This document shows, one piece after another, positions 53,026 through 61,921 of a DNA stretch of 64,000 nucleotides. Each line of letters begins with the position of its first letter. The first letter of the stretch is position 1. Both the position numbers and the translations under genes were made by a program. Where the stretch lies: contig JBGAUW010000001.1 in the NCBI GenBank assembly GCA_044228435.1, forward strand, positions 496,001 to 560,000, in the 5' to 3' direction. A model generated the notes under the pieces. It made no database searches. It worked only from the letters and a program-made list of their open reading frames with translations, and had not been told where the DNA came from. The stretch comes from Bog-950 sp044228435 (lineage in GTDB: Bacteria > Bacteroidota > Bacteroidia > Chitinophagales > LD1).

Positions 53026-56000
53026 ATGCCAGAATTTATTCACCTCCACTCCCACTCACAATATTCGCTGCTTGATGGTGCTGCCAGCATAAGCGGCATG
53101 TATAAAAAAGCCGCTAAAGATGGTATGAAAGCCCTTACCATTACCGACCACGGTAATATGTTTGGGGTGTTCGATTTTGTGGCAGAGGCTAATAAACATA
53201 AACTGGCCGATGGCACGCCCATTAAACCTATTATAGGCTGCGAGTTTTATTTGGTAGAAGACCGCTTTGTGCAATCGTTTAGTAAAGAAAAACGCGATAA
53301 GCGCTACCACCAGTTACTAATAGCTAAAAATGCCAACGGATATAAGAACCTGAGTAAAATGTGCTCGCTGGGATTTATTGAAGGCTTGTATGGCAAGTAT
53401 CCTCGTATAGATAAAACCCTGATAGAAAAATACCACCACGATCTTATTGCCACCAGTTGTTGCATTGGGGCCGAGGTTCCGCAGGCCATTTTAAAAAAGG
53501 GCGAAGATGAAGCCCGCAAGGTGTTTGAATGGTGGCTGAATATTTTTGGCGAAGATTATTATATAGAGATACAGCGCCACGGCATGGCTGAGCAGGATAA
53601 GGTAAACGAAGTGCTGCTGCGCTGGAGTAAGGAGTATAATGTAAAGGTAATTGCCACCAACGATTCGCACTACGTAGACCAGGAAGACAGTAACGCACAC
53701 GATATTCTTTTGTGCATTAACACCGGCGAAAAACAAAGCACCCCCACCAATAAAGAATTTAGCGACGATGATAGCAGTATGAAGGGCAAGCGTTTTGCTT
53801 TCTTCAACGATCAGTTCTATTTTAAAACGCAGGCCGAAATGAGCAACCTGTTTAAGGATGTTCCGCAGGCGGTAGAAAACACCATGGATGTTTTCCATAA
53901 AGTAGAGCACCTAAGCCTGAAGAAGGATATAATGCTGCCTAACTTCCCTATACCGAAGGAGTTTCAGGTGCATGCGGACGATGTGCTTAACCAGTGGGAA
54001 TACCTGCGACATATAACCATGGAAGGTGCCTACAAGCGCTACAAAGAAATGACGCCCGAAATTGAAGAGCGCATAAACTTTGAGCTGCACACGATTAAAA
54101 CCATGGGCTTTCCCGGTTACTTTTTGATTGTGGCCGACTTTATAAAGGCGGGCCGTGATATGGGCGTATTAATAGGTCCCGGCCGGGGCTCGGCAGCCGG
54201 TAGTGTGGTGGCTTACTGTGTAGGTATTACCAACATAGACCCTATAGCCTACAACCTCCTCTTCGAAAGATTTTTGAACCCTGACCGGAAGAGCTTACCG
54301 GATATTGATACCGACTTTGATGATGTAGGCCGCCAAAAGGTTATTGATTATGTGGTAAAAAAATACGGCCGTAACCAGGTAGCCCAAATTGTTACTTATA
54401 GCACCATGGCCGCCAAGGTGAGTATTAAAGATGTGGCCCGGGTGCTCGATTTACCTTTGAGCGAGTCTATTGCACTTACCAAACTGGTGACTGACCGGCC
54501 CGGTGCCGATTTAGGACGCTTGCTGCATGCCCCTATGGATGGCAAGGATAGTTTGAAAGAGAAGGAAGGATATACCAGTGAGGAAATAGCCGATGCACAA
54601 AAGCTGCGTGATATATATAACGGTAACAGCCTTGAAGGGAAAGTATTGCACGAGGCGGAAAAACTGGAAGGCGGTATGCGCGGCACCGGCGTGCACGCGG
54701 CTGGTATTATTATTGCGCCCAAAGACCTTACCGAAATTGTACCGGTAGCTACTGCCAAGGATAGCGAACTGTTTGTAACCCAATACGAAGGAAAGGTAAT
54801 TGAAGATGCCGGTGTAATTAAAATGGACTTTTTGGGTTTAAAAACCCTAACCATCATACGCGATGCGCTATTGCTGATAGAACAAAACCACGGTGTAAAA
54901 ATTGACATTGATAATATACCGCTGGACGACCCTAAAACTTTTGAGCTATACCAACGGGCAGAAACCAACGGGACTTTCCAGTTCGAGTCGGCAGGTATGC
55001 AAAAATATTTGAAGGAGTTAAAGCCCGATAAGTTTGCGGATTTGATAGCCATGAACGCCCTTTACCGCCCAGGCCCTATTGCTTATATACCTGATTACAT
55101 TTTGCGTAAACATGGTAAGCAGAAGATTGTTTACGATTTGCCCGAAATGGAAGAATACCTGCACGAAACCTACGGCATTACCGTATACCAGGAACAGGTG
55201 ATGCTACTATCGCAAAAGCTGGCAGGCTTTACAAAAGGCGATGCCGACGTACTGCGTAAAGCCATGGGTAAAAAGGATAAGAAGACGCTCGATAAAATGA
55301 AGAGCAAGTTTATGGAGGGTGCCACTGCCAAAAACATGGAGGCCAAAAAACTGGATAAGATATGGACCGACTGGGAGGCCTTCGCACAGTATGCGTTCAA
55401 CAAATCGCACTCTACGTGCTACGCTTTTGTGGCCTTCCAAACAGCTTACTTAAAGGCAAACTACCCCGGTGAGTATATGAGCTCGCTGCTTACCAATAAC
55501 CAGGGCAATATTGATAAGATTACCTTTTTTATGGAAGAATGCCGTCGTATGGGCATACCGGTAAAAGGACCCGACCTGAACGAAAGTGACGTAATGTTTA
55601 CTGTAAACAAGAAAGGAGAAATACGTTATGCTATGTCGGCCGTAAAAGGAGTGGGCGAAGCAGCCGTAGAAGCCATTGTAGCTGAGCGCAAAGCAAACGG
55701 CCCTTACAAAAGCATTTACGATTTAACCCGCCGGGCTAACCTTCGGGCCGTTAATAAAAAAGCGTTAGAAGCCTTAGGTTATGCCGGAGCTTTTGATTCA
55801 TTTCCTGGGTTTCACCGCGCGCAGTATTTCATGCCCGATAAAAAAGACGGTATGACCGTACTTGAAAAAGCAGTGCGCTACGGTAGCAATATACAGGGCT
55901 CGGCAGGCACGCAGCAAAACTCGCTGTTTGGCGATGCCGGGGGTGGGGCCGATTTAACCGAACCTACCTCATCGGGTTGCGAAGAGTGGAGCCTGCTGGA

Positions 56001-56628
56001 AAAACTGAAAAAAGAAAAAGATGTAACCGGCATATACATCAGCGGGCATCCGCTGGATGATTACCGTTTAGAGATTAAAACCTTTACCAACGCAGCCCTG
56101 GTAGATATTGAAAAGGTGCGGAATAAAGATTTGAAAATAGCCGGCATTGTAACTACTACCGAAACAAAAATTGCCAAGAATGGCAACCAGTATTGCCGCT
56201 TTACTATTGAAGATTTTTCGGGCACCTATAACTTTTCGCTTTTCGGAAAAGATTATATGGCCTTTAAAACCTTTGTAGAAACCCCTAATGCCATGCTGCA
56301 CATATCGGGCCGCTACGCACAGCGCTGGAACAACGAGAACGAGTTTGAGTTTAAGATTACGAAGATTGACTTGCTATCAGATGTGCGCAGCAAGCTTACC
56401 AAATCGCTAACCATCGAAGTATCCTCTTATGAAGTGGATGAAAAGATGATTGCCGAAATAAACCAGGTAGTATCTAAATACCCCGGCAAAACAAAGCTGC
56501 GGGTTAAGTTTGTTGACACCGAAGAGGGCATAGTAGTAGGCGTGAGCAGCTCGCAAAAGGCAATTGAGTTGAACAATGATTTATTTAAAGAGTTGGATTT
56601 GCTACGGGTGCCGTATAACCTTAATTAA
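53026..56628 (+). CDS. dnaE: DNA polymerase III subunit alpha
   Basis: 1200 residues. The N-terminal PHP domain opens IHLHSHSQYSLLDG and keeps the candidate metal-ligand motifs (TITDHGNMFG, PIIGCEFYLVE, YHQLLIAKN, ATNDSHYV). The polymerase core has GPGRGSAAGS, PDIDTDFDD with catalytic Asp residues and the FNKSHSTCYAFVAFQTAYLKANYP motif. An HhH and an OB-fold (LKIAGIVTTTETKIAKNGNQYCRFTIEDFSG) lie near the C-terminus. It is the replicative polymerase. Confidence 0.96.
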   Translation: MPEFIHLHSHSQYSLLDGAASISGMYKKAAKDGMKALTITDHGNMFGVFDFVAEANKHKLADGTPIKPIIGCEFYLVEDRFVQSFSKEKRDKRYHQLLIAKNANGYKNLSKMCSLGFIEGLYGKYPRIDKTLIEKYHHDLIATSCCIGAEVPQAILKKGEDEARKVFEWWLNIFGEDYYIEIQRHGMAEQDKVNEVLLRWSKEYNVKVIATNDSHYVDQEDSNAHDILLCINTGEKQSTPTNKEFSDDDSSMKGKRFAFFNDQFYFKTQAEMSNLFKDVPQAVENTMDVFHKVEHLSLKKDIMLPNFPIPKEFQVHADDVLNQWEYLRHITMEGAYKRYKEMTPEIEERINFELHTIKTMGFPGYFLIVADFIKAGRDMGVLIGPGRGSAAGSVVAYCVGITNIDPIAYNLLFERFLNPDRKSLPDIDTDFDDVGRQKVIDYVVKKYGRNQVAQIVTYSTMAAKVSIKDVARVLDLPLSESIALTKLVTDRPGADLGRLLHAPMDGKDSLKEKEGYTSEEIADAQKLRDIYNGNSLEGKVLHEAEKLEGGMRGTGVHAAGIIIAPKDLTEIVPVATAKDSELFVTQYEGKVIEDAGVIKMDFLGLKTLTIIRDALLLIEQNHGVKIDIDNIPLDDPKTFELYQRAETNGTFQFESAGMQKYLKELKPDKFADLIAMNALYRPGPIAYIPDYILRKHGKQKIVYDLPEMEEYLHETYGITVYQEQVMLLSQKLAGFTKGDADVLRKAMGKKDKKTLDKMKSKFMEGATAKNMEAKKLDKIWTDWEAFAQYAFNKSHSTCYAFVAFQTAYLKANYPGEYMSSLLTNNQGNIDKITFFMEECRRMGIPVKGPDLNESDVMFTVNKKGEIRYAMSAVKGVGEAAVEAIVAERKANGPYKSIYDLTRRANLRAVNKKALEALGYAGAFDSFPGFHRAQYFMPDKKDGMTVLEKAVRYGSNIQGSAGTQQNSLFGDAGGGADLTEPTSSGCEEWSLLEKLKKEKDVTGIYISGHPLDDYRLEIKTFTNAALVDIEKVRNKDLKIAGIVTTTETKIAKNGNQYCRFTIEDFSGTYNFSLFGKDYMAFKTFVETPNAMLHISGRYAQRWNNENEFEFKITKIDLLSDVRSKLTKSLTIEVSSYEVDEKMIAEINQVVSKYPGKTKLRVKFVDTEEGIVVGVSSSQKAIELNNDLFKELDLLRVPYNLN

Positions 56629-56663
56629 TAAACCAGCTCATTAGTACTTTGCAGCACAAAACA

Positions 56664-56697
56664 AAAACGGCATCTCGCTTATTGCGGATGCCGTTTT
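56664..56697. terminator. Bidirectional terminator
   Basis: AAAACGGCATC and GATGCCGTTTT form an 11-bp stem around a 12-base loop, between convergent dnaE and the PKD/T9SS gene. Confidence 0.88.
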
Positions 56698-56718
56698 CAT
56701 TTATGCTTAGTTGTAAGA

Positions 56719-59373
56719 CTACTTATTTACTACAAATCTTCCCAGTGTTTTTCTGGCGCCTTTGGCATCAACCAAAGTTGCTAAATACATACCATCGGTA
56801 AGTTCGGCAACCGAAATATTTAGCAGGCGGGTATTCTTTTCAGTTACTACCTTCACCTTCTCTCCTATCGCATTGTAAATTTCAATAGCTGCGTAGTTGC
56901 GGGTAGCTTCATCTTGATTGCGGCTCATATCCACAGTAACAAAAGCATTGGTTGGGTTGGGGTAAAGCTGAATACCTGATAAGGTAACTTCATTAATGCC
57001 TGAACAAATAAATTGAGCAGTATCGCATTTTGTTGCGCTTCCAAATTGATTAGTTGCAGTTAAACAAGCCTGCACGTTAAGACCCGGATGTGTAGGAGTT
57101 GAACTATAGTAGTGAAGCGTAGAAGAAATATTATAAGTAGAATCAGGGTCGAAAGCATTTACAATTTGATGAATGGTGATAGTGGCCGATGTAAAACCAG
57201 TTGAAGTGTTCGTAAATACAACACCGTTACATAATTCGGGCAACCAGGTGAAATTTGCCACCGGCAATAACGCCGGATTAGAGCTTGAAGTAACTACCAA
57301 ACTCGCCGTATCGCACCAGGTAGGCTGGCCATTATCGCAGATAACATACCACACGGTATCGTTACCGGTAAACAGCGAATCGGGCGTGTAAACTATATTG
57401 TTGCAACCGCTGATGGCAAATGCAGAGCCACCGCCGTAAATAGCCGTTACACAGAATGGACCGCTTGGTCCATTATCGTTGGTAGTAACGTTTACGGTTG
57501 CCCCATCAGGTTGTAATGCAGAAGCCACATCATCCACCGCTACCGGGTATACACCAGCGTTAAACAACGAGGTAACCACAAATTTGCCCGTATCGCAAAG
57601 TATAGGGTTACCATTATCACAGATAATGTAATAGCAGCTATCGGTGCCCACAAAGGCAGAATCGGGCGTATAACGGATACTGGTGCAATTACCAATACCT
57701 GCATCGGCAAAATTAGGAGACCCGTATACCAGGGTTACACATAAATTATCGCCATTAGGGTCAATATCATTAGAGCCTACGTTGCGTACAAGGCCGTTAG
57801 GTTGTAATACACTGGCAGTATCGTCAAAAGCTACCGGTGCGCTGTTAGTCGCCGATATACCCGATACTACCACGTTTTTACAACGCTGGTTGCTGCCGCC
57901 TGTATTGGTGGCGGTTAAGCAAACATTGTAAGTATTGTTGCTAGTGTATAAGTGCGATGGGTTTTGTTGAGTGCTGGTTCCGGCATCGCCAAAGGTCCAG
58001 GCCCAGCTGGTTGGTGTGTTGGTTGAAAGGTCGGTAAAACTTACCAGCCCACCGCTAACGTTCACAAAGCTAAAATCGGCAACCGGTGCAACCACAACGT
58101 TGGTAATTGTCACCTGCTTGCAAACCTGTGTGCTGCTGCCAACGCCGTTGGTGGCAGTTAAACAAACAGTATAAGTGCCATTGGCAGTATAAGTATGTGT
58201 AGGGTTTTGCTGCGTGCTGGTTCCGCCATCGCCAAAGGTCCAGGCCCAGCTGGTAGGTGTATTGGTGGATTGATCGGTAAAAGTAACCAAACCATTGCTT
58301 CCGTTAGCAGAGGTAAAGTTAGCTACCGGAGCCGATGCCAAACCGGTAATTACTACCTGTTTACAAACCTGTGTGCTGCTGCCACCGGCATTGGTTGCTG
58401 TTAAACAAACAGTATAAGTGCCATTGGCAGTATATGTATGTGTAGGGTTTTGCTGTGTGCTGGTTCCGCCATCGCCGAAGGTCCAGCTCCAGCTGGTAGG
58501 GTAAAAATCTGATGAATCGGCAAAGGTTACTAAACCGCCGCTACCAACTACCGATCCAAAATTAGCTATCGGTGCGGTTGGTGGCACCATGCTCCAGGTA
58601 ACCGATTGCAGCACATTCGCTGTATCGTAGTTAAAGTTTACCACAGTACCTTTCGCTTCTTTTGTTACATATTGATAACGGACAGTGGTTTTTGTATCAT
58701 CCGAAACATTATTCCATTGTCCGAAAACCAATGCACGAATTTGAGTACGTGTGGTTTCTTTACGCTGCTTACGTAAGCACTTATAGGTGCCAAGCGGAGT
58801 TTTTACTCGTCCCCAGCCGTCTATAGTATCAGTATATTGAGTGGTTATTGTGAGTTCTACAGTGGTAACAAACGGTTGACCAACCTGACTACCCGGTACT
58901 TGTTTTTGCAGGTAACCATTGCCGGAAAAATTGGTTTGATAGTTAGTAGGAAAAACGTATAAATCCGGTTTGGTGCTGTATGCGGCCGTAATAGTATTAC
59001 CGGGTGTTAATTGCCCCTGAAAACCTTCGAGCGTTAATTTATTATTGGCATTATCTGTATTGGTAAGCAGAAAGTTTATACCATCTGTAGTAATTGCCAC
59101 ATCTGCGTTAGGGCACGTAGCCTGTTGGCTATTGGCACCTGTAGTAGGTGTTCTAAATTCAACCGTATCGTATTTATATAAACTAAGGTTACTAAAATCG
59201 TAAAACTGGTTAGCGCCTTTGCTGCCAAAGTTGATGGTTGGCAGCGGTACTGTATCAACAGCAATGCGCTGTGTGGTGCCCGCTACCGGCAATTCGCTAA
59301 TGTTAAACGTAATAGGGCTTTGCGCACTTATTAACTGAAAGCAAAAAAGCAAAGGCAGTAAAAGTTTTTTCAT
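56719..59373 (-). CDS. Secreted PKD-repeat protein with T9SS tail
   Basis: 884 residues with signal peptide MKKLLLPLLFCFQLISAQSP. After a unique N-terminal region (about 20-265) three near-identical PKD domains follow, each with SWxWTFGDGGTSTQQNPTHTY or close to it and LTATN. Then two units with SVLQPNGLVRNVGSNDIDPNGDN and ALQPDGATVNVTTNDNG resemble Bacteroidota Ig-like cadherin-type domains with a DSxxVGTDSCYYIICDNG motif. The tail is a T9SS type A domain (LYPNPTNAFVTVDM, ELTDGMYLATLVDAKG). No enzymatic motif is seen; an adhesive or matrix role is inferred. Confidence 0.88.
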   Translation of the reverse strand: MKKLLLPLLFCFQLISAQSPITFNISELPVAGTTQRIAVDTVPLPTINFGSKGANQFYDFSNLSLYKYDTVEFRTPTTGANSQQATCPNADVAITTDGINFLLTNTDNANNKLTLEGFQGQLTPGNTITAAYSTKPDLYVFPTNYQTNFSGNGYLQKQVPGSQVGQPFVTTVELTITTQYTDTIDGWGRVKTPLGTYKCLRKQRKETTRTQIRALVFGQWNNVSDDTKTTVRYQYVTKEAKGTVVNFNYDTANVLQSVTWSMVPPTAPIANFGSVVGSGGLVTFADSSDFYPTSWSWTFGDGGTSTQQNPTHTYTANGTYTVCLTATNAGGSSTQVCKQVVITGLASAPVANFTSANGSNGLVTFTDQSTNTPTSWAWTFGDGGTSTQQNPTHTYTANGTYTVCLTATNGVGSSTQVCKQVTITNVVVAPVADFSFVNVSGGLVSFTDLSTNTPTSWAWTFGDAGTSTQQNPSHLYTSNNTYNVCLTATNTGGSNQRCKNVVVSGISATNSAPVAFDDTASVLQPNGLVRNVGSNDIDPNGDNLCVTLVYGSPNFADAGIGNCTSIRYTPDSAFVGTDSCYYIICDNGNPILCDTGKFVVTSLFNAGVYPVAVDDVASALQPDGATVNVTTNDNGPSGPFCVTAIYGGGSAFAISGCNNIVYTPDSLFTGNDTVWYVICDNGQPTWCDTASLVVTSSSNPALLPVANFTWLPELCNGVVFTNTSTGFTSATITIHQIVNAFDPDSTYNISSTLHYYSSTPTHPGLNVQACLTATNQFGSATKCDTAQFICSGINEVTLSGIQLYPNPTNAFVTVDMSRNQDEATRNYAAIEIYNAIGEKVKVVTEKNTRLLNISVAELTDGMYLATLVDAKGARKTLGRFVVNK
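57959..58687 (-). repeat. Tandem PKD-encoding repeats, 243-bp period
   Basis: The landmark GGGTTTTG recurs at 57959, 58202 and 58445, a period of exactly 243 bases (81 residues), and flanking text is highly alike between copies. The identity suggests recent duplication or gene conversion within the PKD array. Confidence 0.75.
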
Positions 59374-59456
59374 CGGGGTTTTGTTTTGAACGCCGAATGT
59401 AGAAAAAAGTAAAGATTTGCGAAGTTTTGAAATTACTCAAAACCTAAGTTGCCAAC

Positions 59457-60140
59457 TTACTTCAAAAACTTGATTACCTGGCGCCGTTTATCGGCCGTAG
59501 TAAACTCGCAAAGGTAAAGCCCCTTAGGCAGGTTGGGTACCGGCACTTCGCTTATGTAGTTGCCATTAAGCTCTGCCACCTGCTGGCCCATTAAATTAAA
59601 AATTCTTACCTGCTCAATGTTTGTAGCAGCCCGGTAGTTTTTCAAAAATATACGGTCGGGCATTATAATGTAGGCAAACAAATCATTCCGTTCATCCTTA
59701 ATGCTGTTGGGGGTTTCTACAAAAATCTCAATCAAAACAGAGTCGGCAATAGGGCCCGTGCATATAGGCCATACCACTACCACATCGGGACCGGGTATAA
59801 AATACTGAGGGTCTATATCAATACTAAATACAGCAGGCACCGTTTCATTGGGATACAGTGAAATAAACGAACTGCTGTAAGGCGGCTTATTAAATAAGCT
59901 GGCTGTAGTAAGATTGTAGCTGCTGTTTTTTAAACCGAAATCGATGTTGCCGGCAAAAGCAAGTGTATCGTAATTGGTAACCTGCGCATTAATGGTAATA
60001 GTATAGCCAAAGCCTACGGTATCGAAGGTGTAGTTAATAAGGGTTACGCCCACGCCGTTAACTGCCGCACTGCACTGGCTGCTTAAAAGCCAACACAAAC
60101 TAAATACCGCGCACAACCTTTGTAAATATTTTTTCATCAT
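59457..60140 (-). CDS. Secreted protein with short T9SS sorting domain
   Basis: 227 residues from the ATG at 60140 (a second ATG follows at once), chosen because it gives the signal peptide MMKKYLQRLCAVFSLCWLLSS; the frame extends 56 codons upstream with no clear features. The mature part has alternating beta strands (LINYTFDTVGFGYTITINAQV, AGNIDFGLKNSSYNL). The end (VRIFNLMGQQVAELNG, VPNLPKGLYLCEFT) is a T9SS type A domain. No catalytic motif; function unknown. Confidence 0.75.
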   Translation of the reverse strand: MMKKYLQRLCAVFSLCWLLSSQCSAAVNGVGVTLINYTFDTVGFGYTITINAQVTNYDTLAFAGNIDFGLKNSSYNLTTASLFNKPPYSSSFISLYPNETVPAVFSIDIDPQYFIPGPDVVVVWPICTGPIADSVLIEIFVETPNSIKDERNDLFAYIIMPDRIFLKNYRAATNIEQVRIFNLMGQQVAELNGNYISEVPVPNLPKGLYLCEFTTADKRRQVIKFLK

Positions 60141-60254
60141 ACTCCTTTGATGGCTAATGTAGTTGCTTAGTTGCAATTGCATTAAAATATTAACTTCGTT
60201 TCTTACCCGTTCAAAATGACAAAAACTGCTTACATAAAACGCAACAACACGGAA

Positions 60255-60262
60255 TACTTTTG
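60255..60262 (+). promoter_or_regulatory. Perfect -7 box candidate
   Basis: TACTTTTG matches the Bacteroidota -7 consensus TAnnTTTG exactly and lies 66 bases before the start at 60328. No convincing -33 box is seen at the expected distance. Confidence 0.25.
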
Positions 60263-60327
60263 TAAATAAAGCAATTAACAGCCGTGATAAATCAATCGCT
60301 ATACACATTTAACGCTAAGCTATAAAC

Positions 60328-61812
60328 ATGGATATTCTTAACAGTATTGTTTGGGGCATGAACAAGGAAGAGGTTAGGCATTTTAAGCTGTGGCTAAACA
60401 GCACCAATGCCAAGGCCGACCGCAAAGATATTTTGCTGTTTGATTACATACGCCAGGCAGGCGATAAATACGATGAGGAGCTTATTTTTAAAAAACTGTA
60501 CAAGGGTGCCGACAAAAACTCTTTTTACCGACTTAAAAACCGCCTGCAACAGGATTTGGGCTACAACCTGTCGTTGCTTCACTTTAGCAAGCACGATGCA
60601 AACAACCTGTTTCTGTTTCTTTCGCTCTACAATATCTTTATATCGCGCAACCAGCCCGAAATTGCCCTGCACTATTTAAAAAAGGCCGAAAAGCGGGCAC
60701 AACAAATAGAGAACTTTGAGTTGCTGGATATTATTTATGCCAACTTTGTAAAGCTAAGCAGCGACCACACAGGCATTAACCCCGAAACCTATATTGAAAA
60801 GCGCAAAGAAAACGCTGTTAAGCTAAATAAGATAAGGGGTGCCGACCAGGTGCTGGCAGCGGTTACCTACCGGCTTAAGCTATCGCAAAACTATGGCAAG
60901 CGCGATGTGGGCTTGCTGAAGCTACTCGATAGCAGTATAAAAGAGTTTGCCAACGATGATTCTATCCGCCAAAGTAAAACCTTTCAAACGCGGGTGTTTA
61001 GGGCGCTAAGCCAGATATTGATACAGAACCACAACTTTGTGGAGCTGGAGAAGTTTATGCTTATAACCTACAAAAGGTTTGTAGATGAAAAGTGGTTTGA
61101 TAAGGCCAACCACGAGGTAAAACTGCAAATGCTGGTTTATACCATAAATGCCACCTTTAAAAACCGCAAGTTTGCCGAAAGCCTGGACTATGCCGAAACA
61201 CTGGGCGAAGAGTTGAGCGCTTATAACAACCTGTTGCACGATAAATACCTGTTTTTTTACTACAACGCGCTGGTAATAAACTACGCCCAGATTGACTTAG
61301 CCCGCGGCCTTAAAGCGCTGGATGAAGCCGAGCGTGAAATGAAGGGCATGAAAAACAGTTACTACGATTTTTTCATTTTCTGGAACAAGGCCACGCTGCT
61401 GTTTTACCAGCAAAGGTATAACGAGGCCATCAGGAACCTATCACGCCTGTATGCCAACGATCACTTTAAAAAGGCGGATGTATCGCTTAAAATTAAGATT
61501 GCCGTAGCCGAGTGTATTATGCAATACGAATCGGGCGATTTAAAAACTACCGAAAAAAGGGTTGAACAGGTAACAAAACAATACAATACGCTATTAAATA
61601 CAGATGATTACAAGCGGGAACGATTTATATTGCAGCTGCTGCCTGCCCTGCAGCAAACGCCCCTGCCGCAGCAGAACAAAAAGCTGTTTAATATGGTTAA
61701 AAAGTTTGTTACGGCGCCGGTAAAAGGCTCGGTAGAAGATGGCGAAGTATTGCGCTACAGGGCCTGGCTGGCACCTAAAGTAGGCATACAACCTACCGAT
61801 TTGAATGAGTAA
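60328..61812 (+). CDS. Alpha-solenoid (TPR-like) protein of unknown function
   Basis: 494 residues, no signal peptide, highly helical and charged. The body shows TPR-like helix pairs (QPEIALHYLKKAEKRAQQI, FAESLDYAETLGEELSAYN, RGLKALDEAEREMKGM, YNEAIRNLSRLYAND). An N-terminal segment (MDILNSIVWGMNKEEVRHF) opens the protein. It resembles cytoplasmic TPR scaffold proteins of Bacteroidota, but I cannot name a family. Divergent from the preceding secreted protein gene. Confidence 0.75.
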   Translation: MDILNSIVWGMNKEEVRHFKLWLNSTNAKADRKDILLFDYIRQAGDKYDEELIFKKLYKGADKNSFYRLKNRLQQDLGYNLSLLHFSKHDANNLFLFLSLYNIFISRNQPEIALHYLKKAEKRAQQIENFELLDIIYANFVKLSSDHTGINPETYIEKRKENAVKLNKIRGADQVLAAVTYRLKLSQNYGKRDVGLLKLLDSSIKEFANDDSIRQSKTFQTRVFRALSQILIQNHNFVELEKFMLITYKRFVDEKWFDKANHEVKLQMLVYTINATFKNRKFAESLDYAETLGEELSAYNNLLHDKYLFFYYNALVINYAQIDLARGLKALDEAEREMKGMKNSYYDFFIFWNKATLLFYQQRYNEAIRNLSRLYANDHFKKADVSLKIKIAVAECIMQYESGDLKTTEKRVEQVTKQYNTLLNTDDYKRERFILQLLPALQQTPLPQQNKKLFNMVKKFVTAPVKGSVEDGEVLRYRAWLAPKVGIQPTDLNE

Positions 61813-61921
61813 GATTTTAAATAAAAAATAAAGGTGCCATACAACCAGTTACTACCTTTACGGTATCAAAGCATAAAAACCACACATGTTAGCTAGCCGA
61901 CCACACACAAAACCAATACTT

